A stretch of 64,000 bases of DNA from Clostridia bacterium (GTDB lineage Bacteria > Bacillota > Clostridia > Christensenellales > Aristaeellaceae). A program made the position numbers and the translations under genes. Positions 46,346 to 53,123 of the stretch are shown here, piece after piece. The stretch's first letter is position 1; each line of letters begins with the position of its first letter. Where the stretch lies: contig JAFXVJ010000043.1 in NCBI GenBank assembly GCA_017524615.1, positions 23,647-87,646 on the forward strand. The letters are read 5' to 3'. The notes below the pieces were generated by a model. The model worked only from the letters and a program-made list of their open reading frames with translations. It did no database searches and had not been told where the DNA came from.

Positions 46346-47437
46346 TTATGCCGACAGCTTTTCGTCCAGCCATTGACAGGCAGGGGACAGCAGCTTCATG
46401 AGCGGCGTTTCCAGGACGTATTTGCGCAGGCAATCCGCCAGGGCGCAGGCCAGATAGATGCCCGGGGGAATCAGCAGCGCCCAAAGCCAGAAAGTGCCGC
46501 GCTGGCACAAGGTCCAGATCTGCAGCCAGGTGCGCCAGATCATATCCCGCATCAGGCTGTGATCGTGAATCAGGTACACCCCAAAGGATGCGCCGGACAG
46601 CACGGTCAGCAGGGCCGAGGAGCTGACGCGCAGATTTGCGAAAAACAGAAACAGCGCGCAGGAGCAAATCAACTGGGGAATGGTGTTCTTATCGGCAAAG
46701 AAATTATGCCGGCTGCCAACGCGCTGGAAGAGCTCAGCATGCTCTTCGCCCCACAGGCAGGAAAGGGCGATGAAGGCCAGGGACAGCGCAAAGACTGCGG
46801 CGTGGAGCGGTATGCAGCGGGTCACCCGGCTGGGATACTTGCGAAAGAACGCGCCCAGCACATAGAGGAAAAAGAACCAGATGAGCTGGTGAAAATACGG
46901 GGAAGCGGGATCCTGAAAGGTGAGGGTGGGAATGACGCACAGGTACAGCGCGGCCACGGCCAGCACCCAGGCATGCGCGCGTTTCCCCAAACGCTGGACC
47001 GCGGGCTGCAAAAGGGGCAGCAGGGCGGTCATCGCCGCATACATGGTGACGAACCAATAGGGGCTGCGGGCGAGCACAAAGGCCGATCGCAGCACGGCAT
47101 CATCTGTCACGTCCTGCCGCCAGCCGGTCCACCGGCACAGCAGCGTCAGGCCCACGGAATAAAACAGCGTTTGCAGCAGGATGCTCACGAGGCGCTTGGC
47201 CCGAAAGGGCGCCAGAAAATAGCCGGTGATGAGCACAAAGCTGTTGACGCCCGTCATGCCGCCGGAAAACAGCACCGTGGCCAGCACCTTGTTGGTCCGC
47301 AGGGGAGCGTGCATGGCCACCCCATGATAGGCCAGGTGGTGGGCGATGATCATGAGCATGCACACGATGCGCAGCAATTCTATATTGCCCTCCCGCTTTT
47401 TCACAGGCGAGAGGGCAGGCGCGGCCAGGGCCGTCAT
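46346..47437 (-). CDS. Acyltransferase 3 family membrane protein
   Basis: 363 residues, about ten membrane helices. The first helices carry REGNIELLRIVCMLMIIAHHLAYHG with the conserved His pair, then FVLITGYFLAPF; the fold is that of OafA/WecH-like O-acetyltransferases acting on surface polysaccharide or lipid sugars. It starts inside the serS stop (AATGA) and so is translationally coupled with serS, a strange partner for a tRNA synthetase. Substrate unknown. Confidence 0.85.
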   Translation of the reverse strand: MTALAAPALSPVKKREGNIELLRIVCMLMIIAHHLAYHGVAMHAPLRTNKVLATVLFSGGMTGVNSFVLITGYFLAPFRAKRLVSILLQTLFYSVGLTLLCRWTGWRQDVTDDAVLRSAFVLARSPYWFVTMYAAMTALLPLLQPAVQRLGKRAHAWVLAVAALYLCVIPTLTFQDPASPYFHQLIWFFFLYVLGAFFRKYPSRVTRCIPLHAAVFALSLAFIALSCLWGEEHAELFQRVGSRHNFFADKNTIPQLICSCALFLFFANLRVSSSALLTVLSGASFGVYLIHDHSLMRDMIWRTWLQIWTLCQRGTFWLWALLIPPGIYLACALADCLRKYVLETPLMKLLSPACQWLDEKLSA

Positions 47438-48711
47438 TTGATTGTGTCGCTGTGCATGTAGGGACGCAGCGGCTCGGGAATGCGGATGGAGCCATCTTCA
47501 TTCAGGTTGTTTTCCAGGAAAGCGATCAGCATGCGGGGCGGGGCCACGACGGTGTTGTTCAGGGTGTGGGGCAGATATTTCTTGCCGTCCGCGCCCTTGA
47601 CCCGGATGCCCAGGCGGCGGGCCTGCGCGTCGCCCAGATTGGAGCAGCTGCCCACTTCGAAGTACTTCTGCTGCCGGGGGCTCCACGCCTCCACGTCGCA
47701 GGATTTCACCTTCAGGTCAGCCAGGTCGCCGGAGCAGCACTCCAGGGTGCGCACCGGGATATCCATGCTGCGGAAGAAGTCGACCGTGTTCTGCCACAGG
47801 CGGTCATACCACATCATGCTGTCCTCCGGCTTGCACACCACGATCATTTCCTGCTTTTCGAACTGGTGGATGCGGTACACGCCTCTTTCTTCGATGCCGT
47901 GGGCGCCCACCTCCTTGCGGAAGCAGGGGGAATAGCTGGTCAGGGTCTGGGGCAGTTCGCTTTCGTCCAGGATCTGGTCGATGAACTTGCCGATCATGCT
48001 GTGCTCGCTGGTGCCGATCAGGTACAGATCCTCGCCCTCGATTTTGTACATCATGTTTTCCATTTCGGAAAAGCTCATCACGCCGTTCACCACGGCGCTG
48101 CGGATCATGAAGGGGGGCACATAATAGGTAAATCCGCGGTCGATCATGAAATCCCGGGCGTAGGAGAGGATCGAGCTGTGCAGCCGGGCGATATCGCCCT
48201 TCAGGTAATAGAAGCCGTTGCCGGAGGTGCGGCGTGCGGCGTCCAGGTCGATGCCGTTCAGGCGCTCCATGATATCCACGTGGTAGGGGATTTCAAAGGG
48301 CGGCACCACGGGCTCGCCAAAGCGCTCGTTTTCCACGTTCTGGCTGTCGTCCTTCCCAATGGGCACGGAAGGATCGATGATCTGCGGGATCACCATCATG
48401 CGCTTCTTGATTTCCTCGGCGTATTCGCCTTCCTTGATTTCCAGGGCGGCCAATTCGTCCTGCATGTCCTTGACCTGCTGCTTGGCCTGTTCGGCCTCGT
48501 CCTTCTTGCCCTGGCCCATCAGCGCGCCGATCTGCTTGCTGATCTTGTTGCGCTGGGAGCGCAGGAAGTCCGCCCGCTGAATGGCTTCGCGGTTCTTTTT
48601 GTCCAGGTCCAGCACTTCGTCCACCAGGGGCAGTTTCTGATCCTGGAATTTCTTTTTGATGTTTTCCCTTACCAGATCGGGGTTGGTCCGAATGAGGTTG
48701 ATGTCGATCAT
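47434..48711 (-). CDS. serS: Seryl-tRNA synthetase with an atypical active-site motif
   Basis: 425 residues. The long coiled-coil arm that grips tRNA-Ser is at about 25-105 (LVDEVLDLDKKNREAIQRA and on). The catalytic core is class II, but motif 2 reads FRKEVGAHGIEERGVYRIHQFEKQ where most bacterial SerRS have FRxEAGSAGRDTRGLxRxHQF. Motif 3 is NNTVVAPPRMLIAFLENN. The form resembles SerRS seen in archaea and a minority of bacteria (inference). Start MIDINLIRTNPDLV fits the family; AGGAAG is 7 bases upstream. It is controlled by a T-box leader and a hairpin array and is followed by the coupled acyltransferase gene. Confidence 0.92.
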   Translation of the reverse strand: MIDINLIRTNPDLVRENIKKKFQDQKLPLVDEVLDLDKKNREAIQRADFLRSQRNKISKQIGALMGQGKKDEAEQAKQQVKDMQDELAALEIKEGEYAEEIKKRMMVIPQIIDPSVPIGKDDSQNVENERFGEPVVPPFEIPYHVDIMERLNGIDLDAARRTSGNGFYYLKGDIARLHSSILSYARDFMIDRGFTYYVPPFMIRSAVVNGVMSFSEMENMMYKIEGEDLYLIGTSEHSMIGKFIDQILDESELPQTLTSYSPCFRKEVGAHGIEERGVYRIHQFEKQEMIVVCKPEDSMMWYDRLWQNTVDFFRSMDIPVRTLECCSGDLADLKVKSCDVEAWSPRQQKYFEVGSCSNLGDAQARRLGIRVKGADGKKYLPHTLNNTVVAPPRMLIAFLENNLNEDGSIRIPEPLRPYMHSDTIK

Positions 48712-48728
48712 GAGGCTACTTCCTTTCT

Positions 48729-49083
48729 TTTGGATGCCTGCCGCTTTTCCATACGGAAGCGGCAGGACGCGCCACGGCTCCGCCCGTGCGCTCATCTTTT
48801 TTTGGATGCCTGCCGCTTTTCCCTACGGAAGCGGCAGGACGCGCCACGGCTCCGCCCGTACGCTCATCTTTTTTTGGATGCCTGCCGCTTTTCCCTACGG
48901 AAGCGGCAGGACGCGCCACGGCTCCGCCCGTGCGCTCATCTTTTTTTGGATGCCTGCCGCTTTTCCATACGGAAGCGGCAGGACGCGCCACGGCTTCGCC
49001 CGTGCGCTCATCTTTTTTGGATGCCCGCCGCTTTTCCCTACGGAAGCGGCGGGACGCGCCACGGCTCCGCCCGTGCGCTCATC
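48729..49083. repeat. Five tandem 72-base hairpin units between the T-box and serS
   Basis: Units start at 48732, 48804, 48876, 48948 and 49019 (period 72, 72, 72, 71). Each is nearly identical and has two stems: CCTGCCGCTT with AAGCGGCAGG, and CACGG with CCGTG. In the last unit both arms change together (CCCGCCGCTT with AAGCGGCGGG), so pairing is kept. In the serS mRNA the array forms about ten hairpins between the T-box terminator and the start codon. A minus-strand frame of 24-residue repeats (ARPAASVGKSGRHPKKDERT type) runs through four units and stops 4 bases before the serS start codon. Confidence 0.9.
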
Positions 49084-49086
49084 CTT

Positions 49087-49310
49087 GAAATAAAAAATCC
49101 TCCTGTCCCTCATCTGGGACGGAAGGTATCCGCGTTGCCACCCAGCTTGCGCGGAAGTTTCTGCGCCGCTCGACGGCGCTGTAAGGGGCGCGCCCCGGCG
49201 ATTCCTCATCGCCCGCTCCGGGATGGATCGCGCCGTGCTCCAGCTGCCTCGCACCGAACCGGCAGTTCTCTGGATGAAGCGTCCGCCGCCATGTCCCTTC
49301 CACGCGGTAT
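49087..49310 (-). promoter_or_regulatory. T-box riboswitch in the serS leader
   Basis: The T-box sequence TGGGTGGCAACGCGG (49130-49144 on this strand) is the binding site for the uncharged tRNA acceptor end. Upstream lie an AGAGAACTGCC distal stem-loop (about 49260) and a GATCCATCCC segment (about 49220) in which TCC is a possible serine specifier codon. Downstream CCGTCCC/GGGACAGG is the terminator hairpin followed by TTTTTT at 49087-49124. Uncharged tRNA-Ser would turn off the terminator and allow serS expression. Confidence 0.88.
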
Positions 49311-49316
49311 GGGGAT

Positions 49317-49345
49317 ATCATAGCACCAAAGCGCCTAAAATGCAA
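49317..49345 (-). promoter_or_regulatory. Promoter of serS
   Basis: TTGCAT, 17-base spacer, TATGAT on the minus strand; transcription would start near 49310, exactly at the beginning of the T-box leader. The full leader is about 600 bases. Confidence 0.65.
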
Positions 49346-49461
49346 GGAGAAAATCTGAGGGATTCGCTTGCGAAAAAACGGGAACAACGTGAAAAACCGT
49401 TCCGTGAAGGCGCGGGACGCCGGGGCCGCAAGGGGCACGCCCCGGCGCTCCGCGAAAAGCG

Positions 49462-50319
49462 TTATTTCCGCGCTTCCAGCAGGGAGGTCATCACCGGGCT
49501 GGAGCGCTTGCCCAGCAGGGGATGCCGGTGTTCCAGGGTGGCCAGGGCGATTTCCACGTCCTCATGCACTTCGTCCGGGGTGAATGCGCCCAAGGTGACC
49601 ATGTCGCAGGGGCGCAGGGTGGTGTAGCTGAAGGTAAGGCCCACAAACGGCGTGCACCGGCCCGCCGCCATGGATTTGATGGTCATTACGGGCTTTTTGG
49701 CGTTCCAGATCACGCTGTTCACGCCTTCCACCTCCACCTGCATCAAAAAGCCCATGCAGTTATAGATCTGGATATAGGTCTGGACGTCGTATTCATTGTC
49801 GTCGGAATACTGGATCAGCTCCGGCATATGGGCGGACAGGCCGGGGATCATGCCGTGCTGGCGGATCATGTCCAGATAATCGGGCAGCCGGTCCATGGTG
49901 CGGCGGTTTTTATTCACCAGCTGCTCCGCGGAGGCATGATGGATCAGGCAGAAGGTCGCCCCGTCTTTGGCGCACTGGCGGATGGTCTTTTCCGCCTCCG
50001 CCCGGGCCGCCGCGCTGTCATCCACGTTGATGCCGGGGGTGACGATCTGGATGATGGGACGTTGATAGGCTTCCTCCACCCGGTGAATGGCTTGACGCAT
50101 GGGGGTGCCTTCGGTGAAATTGGGCGCCATCATGGCGTCGATGCCGTATTGCATGTAGGCGTCCAGCAGCAACGCGGTGTTTTCCGGGTTCGCGTGCCTG
50201 CGCTTGATCATATCGTCGGCCGCCGGCCCGGTATGGCTGTAGCCCAGGATCCAATTGGTGCCGATCAGCATGCGGGGCAGGGATTGCCCAGCGACCTCCG
50301 TGCGCGGAAACTGCGTCAT
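49462..50319 (-). CDS. Conserved protein of unknown function, possible TIM-barrel enzyme
   Basis: 285 residues, cytoplasmic. The pattern of alternating hydrophobic strands and helices (MLIGTNWILGYSHTG, ALLLDAYMQYGIDAMMAPN, PIIQIVTPGIN, TFCLIHHASAEQLV, YLDMIRQHGMIPGLSAHM, PVMTIKSMAAGRCTP) suggests an alpha/beta barrel with candidate catalytic HH and K residues, but I cannot name the family. SD GGAGGAG is 5 bases before the ATG at 50319; the longer upstream frame is not needed. The 116-base gap before the serS promoter has a GC-rich hairpin near 49411-49436 that may end its transcript. Confidence 0.75.
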   Translation of the reverse strand: MTQFPRTEVAGQSLPRMLIGTNWILGYSHTGPAADDMIKRRHANPENTALLLDAYMQYGIDAMMAPNFTEGTPMRQAIHRVEEAYQRPIIQIVTPGINVDDSAAARAEAEKTIRQCAKDGATFCLIHHASAEQLVNKNRRTMDRLPDYLDMIRQHGMIPGLSAHMPELIQYSDDNEYDVQTYIQIYNCMGFLMQVEVEGVNSVIWNAKKPVMTIKSMAAGRCTPFVGLTFSYTTLRPCDMVTLGAFTPDEVHEDVEIALATLEHRHPLLGKRSSPVMTSLLEARK

Positions 50320-50418
50320 TCGATCTCCTCCTGTCGTTCTGTTCGCTTTTTTTGTTTCATTATAACGCGGGAAGGGGAAAAAGTCTACAATATATTTCAC
50401 CGCCCTGCTATTATTGGC

Positions 50419-50447
50419 TTGAAGCCGATGCCATTCTGCGCTATACT
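50419..50447 (+). promoter_or_regulatory. Promoter of rpiB
   Basis: TTGAAG, 17-base spacer, TATACT (50442-50447), 32 bases before the start. Confidence 0.65.
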
Positions 50448-50479
50448 AAAGGTACAAAAGAGCGGGAGGATGATTGCTT

Positions 50480-50932
50480 ATGAAATTTGCCATCGCGTGC
50501 GATCCGGCGGGCGAACCGCTGAAGCAGCCCATCAAGGAAACGCTCCAGGAGCTGGGCATCGAATATGAGGATTTCGGCATCAACGAGGGGGATCCCCGGG
50601 ATTATCCCATTTTCGCCGTGCGCGCCGCCAACGCCGTGGTTAAGGGCGACTGCGACCGGGGCATCATCCTGTGCGGCACGGGCGTGGGCATTTCCATCGC
50701 CGCCAACAAGGTGAAGGGCATCCGGTGCTGCTGCTGCTCGGACTGCTACAGCGCCAAAATGAGCCGCGCCCACAACGACGCCAATATGCTGGCCCTGGGC
50801 GGACGGGTGATCGCGCCCGAACTGGCCAAATTGATCGTGGAGATCTGGGTGAAGGAGCCCTTCCAGGGCGGACGCCACCAGCGCCGCGTGGACATGTTCT
50901 CATTGATCGAGGAAGAAAAACCGCTGGAATAA
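50480..50932 (+). CDS. rpiB: RpiB/LacAB family sugar-phosphate isomerase with an altered active-site loop
   Basis: 150 residues. The phosphate and catalytic loop CGTGVGISIAANKVKGIR has the catalytic cysteine, and RAHNDANMLALGGRVI has the ring-opening histidine. However, the N-terminal DHAG of RpiB is DPAG here, so the usual histidine is a proline, and the segment after the loop reads CCCCSDC, four adjacent cysteines. Ribose-5-phosphate isomerase is the default; another pentose or hexose phosphate is possible. SD GGGAGG is 10 bases before the ATG. ybaK follows 74 bases later. Confidence 0.85.
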   Translation: MKFAIACDPAGEPLKQPIKETLQELGIEYEDFGINEGDPRDYPIFAVRAANAVVKGDCDRGIILCGTGVGISIAANKVKGIRCCCCSDCYSAKMSRAHNDANMLALGGRVIAPELAKLIVEIWVKEPFQGGRHQRRVDMFSLIEEEKPLE

Positions 50933-51006
50933 CGAGGCGGATTACGGGGGGATCATGCTGCGGACGAAAAGCATGGTCCCCTTCCAATCATAAAGAAGAG
51001 GAAAGC

Positions 51007-51495
51007 ATGGCAAAACAGGAGAAGACCAATGTGATGCGCACCCTGGAGCGGCTGAAGATCCCCTATCGGGAGCATTTTTACGGGGATACCGACGCCGTCA
51101 GCGGCGTGGAGGTGGCTGCCGCGCTGGGAGAGGACCCGGCACGGACCTTCAAGACGCTGGTGACGGTGGGCAGGAGCAAGACGCATTATGTGTTCATGAT
51201 CCCGGTGGCGCAGGAACTGGATCTCAAAAAGGCCGCCGCGGCGGTGGGGGAAAAGGCCGTCGAAATGCTGAAAAGCAAGGAGCTCTTGCCGCTGACCGGT
51301 TACGTGCATGGGGGCTGCTCCCCCATCGGGATGAAAAAGCCTTTCCGCACCCTGATCCATGAAACCGCCGCCCGGTACGACACCATCCTGTTCAGCGCCG
51401 GGAAAATCGGCTATCAGGTGGAATGCGCCCTGACGGATCTGCAAAAAGCCGTGCCGGTCACCTGCGCCGACCTGATCGTGCGCCCCTCCGTTTGA
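51007..51495 (+). CDS. ybaK: Cys-tRNA(Pro) deacylase YbaK/EbsC
   Basis: 162 residues. Removes cysteine mischarged onto tRNA-Pro. The family core is intact: YREHFYGDTDAVSGVEVAAALGEDPARTFKTLV, FMIPVAQELDLKKAA, and GYVHGGCSPIGMKKPF with a lysine pair that binds the substrate. The AGAGG site is 5 bases before the ATG. No gene lies in the 297 bases after it, only the next promoter. Confidence 0.93.
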   Translation: MAKQEKTNVMRTLERLKIPYREHFYGDTDAVSGVEVAAALGEDPARTFKTLVTVGRSKTHYVFMIPVAQELDLKKAAAAVGEKAVEMLKSKELLPLTGYVHGGCSPIGMKKPFRTLIHETAARYDTILFSAGKIGYQVECALTDLQKAVPVTCADLIVRPSV

Positions 51496-51659
51496 CTGCT
51501 CCCCGCGGAAGCAGGACAAATTCCCGCCGCTCGGTGAAGCGGTTCTTTCGTTGGCGCGGGTGGGGGAATGCTTTTGACCTGGCCGGTCGGCATGGCGGGA
51601 GCCGTGACGCCCTTCGCCCGGTGCGGAGGAGCCGCAGGCGACATTTACAATTCAGCGCC

Positions 51660-51688
51660 TTGACAGCGGCGGGGGGCCATGCTAAGAT
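51660..51688 (+). promoter_or_regulatory. Promoter of the secreted protein gene
   Basis: Perfect TTGACA (51660-51665), 17-base spacer, TAAGAT. The leader is about 100 bases. Confidence 0.7.
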
Positions 51689-51792
51689 GAAATCGTAGAC
51701 AAATGTCCACGCCATCGGAAAGGGCGGGATTTTCACCGCCTGCCCGCTGGGTATAAGGGAAATTGAAGCCTGAAACGCAAGGAGGTTATCGT

Positions 51793-52740
51793 ATGCGTAC
51801 AGCGAAAAGAATCCTGTCTCTGTCCGTGTTTCTGCTGTGCCTTTGCTTCGCCGCCGCGGCGCTGGCTGAAAGCCCACTGGCCGAGCTGTGGGACAGCGGC
51901 ATCGCGCTGCTGTTTGATACCGACAATGTGACCGTGGATGGGGAAGCGTCCTTTGACCTGGAATGGGACAGGACCGCTGAACTGGAGGAAGAAGGAATCA
52001 TCTTTGGAATGAACGGCCGTTTCAAGACGGCGAAGCTGCATTACGTGCAGGATGGCTATAACTCCTATTACGGCCTGAAGCTGCTCACGCCCCGGAAGGA
52101 CGGCACGGAGCGGGAAACAGGCTGGATCATCATCGGCCAGGCGAAGGGCGAATCCACGTTCGTGTATGTGATGGAAGCCTTATCACCCGGCAAATACCGT
52201 CTGGGCACAGATGGGCTCAACAGCAGCTTGCTGCACCGTTCGCCGCAGTTGGACGCGCTGACCGCGCTGGGCGGGCAATTGACCCGGATGCTGGAGCCCA
52301 CGCTGCCGGCTGGCACGGTGACGGTGACGCGGGAAAACGATGCGAAAAAGGTCCATATTTCTCTGACGGGCGATCAGCTGCCGGATGTGGCCCAGAGCGC
52401 CCTGAGCATGGGCGCTGCGTACTTGGCGGATCGCTGGTTCAATACCGGCCATGACCGGTATTCCTTTAACCTGACTTCTTTTTCCAGCTACGTCGCCCCC
52501 GCCACCGCGCTGGCCGAGGGCACGGTGCGCTGGGAGCTGAAACAGGCGGACGTGGATTTCACCGTGGACGGTCAAGGCCGGCTGGTCAAAGTGAATGGAA
52601 GCGTCTGGGCGGATTCCGTCTTCTGCGACGGGGAAATCTTCCATGTCCGGGCACAGTTTGATTTGAACGTCACGGACTGGGGGAAAAGCCATGTCGAGCC
52701 CTTCGATCCCAAGACATATCATGTCGAACTCGCCCGGTAA
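51793..52740 (+). CDS. Secreted protein of unknown function
   Basis: 315 residues. Signal peptide (about 1-25: ILSLSVFLLCLCFAAAALA/E) with two cysteines in the hydrophobic core but no lipobox at the cut site, so it is probably exported and soluble or wall-associated. The mature part is beta-rich (VTVDGEASFDLEW, FKTAKLHYVQDGYNSYYGLKLLT, VDFTVDGQGRLVKVNGSVW), like an outer-surface LolA-like or beta-barrel-like lipid binder, but I do not recognise it. AAGGAGG is 7 bases upstream. Confidence 0.78.
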   Translation: MRTAKRILSLSVFLLCLCFAAAALAESPLAELWDSGIALLFDTDNVTVDGEASFDLEWDRTAELEEEGIIFGMNGRFKTAKLHYVQDGYNSYYGLKLLTPRKDGTERETGWIIIGQAKGESTFVYVMEALSPGKYRLGTDGLNSSLLHRSPQLDALTALGGQLTRMLEPTLPAGTVTVTRENDAKKVHISLTGDQLPDVAQSALSMGAAYLADRWFNTGHDRYSFNLTSFSSYVAPATALAEGTVRWELKQADVDFTVDGQGRLVKVNGSVWADSVFCDGEIFHVRAQFDLNVTDWGKSHVEPFDPKTYHVELAR

Positions 52741-52759
52741 GGGAAGGATCGTATTCCGC

Positions 52760-52788
52760 TTGTGCATTTAGCAAAAATAGGTTATAAT
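52760..52788 (+). promoter_or_regulatory. Promoter of the DUF1292-uvrC operon
   Basis: TTGTGC, 17-base spacer, TATAAT (52783-52788), 38 bases before the DUF1292 start. Confidence 0.7.
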
Positions 52789-52826
52789 AAAAGCGGATCA
52801 AATGCGTATGGAAAGGAGCGGTATCC

Positions 52827-53111
52827 ATGGCCAATCAGGAAGACTGGGATATCATCGAGCTGGAGGGCGACGACGGGGAGCCCATCCGCCTGTGCGTGGA
52901 GCGCTATTTCTTCTATAACGGGGATGAATACGTGCTGCTCAGCGACGCCTGCGACGTGGAGGACGAGGAGGAGGTCTCCCGGTACGTGATGAAGGTGCAG
53001 TCCGTGGAAGGGGACGAAGACATGGAGGAATTCGTGCCCGTGGACGAGGACCTGATGGATCAACTGATCAGCGTGGTGGAGAACGTATTTGAAGCCGACG
53101 AAGAGGAATAA
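52827..53111 (+). CDS. DUF1292 family protein
   Basis: 94 residues, very acidic. The family is common in Firmicutes and often sits near yrrK, ruvX or uvrC; function unknown. Characteristic DIIELEGDDGEPIRL and EYVLLSDACDVEDEEEV are present. SD AAAGGAG is 8 bases upstream. uvrC starts 12 bases after its stop. Confidence 0.9.
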   Translation: MANQEDWDIIELEGDDGEPIRLCVERYFFYNGDEYVLLSDACDVEDEEEVSRYVMKVQSVEGDEDMEEFVPVDEDLMDQLISVVENVFEADEEE

Positions 53112-53123
53112 TCCCGTTGCCCC

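Noticed and set aside
48729-49083. CRISPR array
   Set aside because: The units are direct tandem copies with no unique spacers between them and no cas genes nearby.
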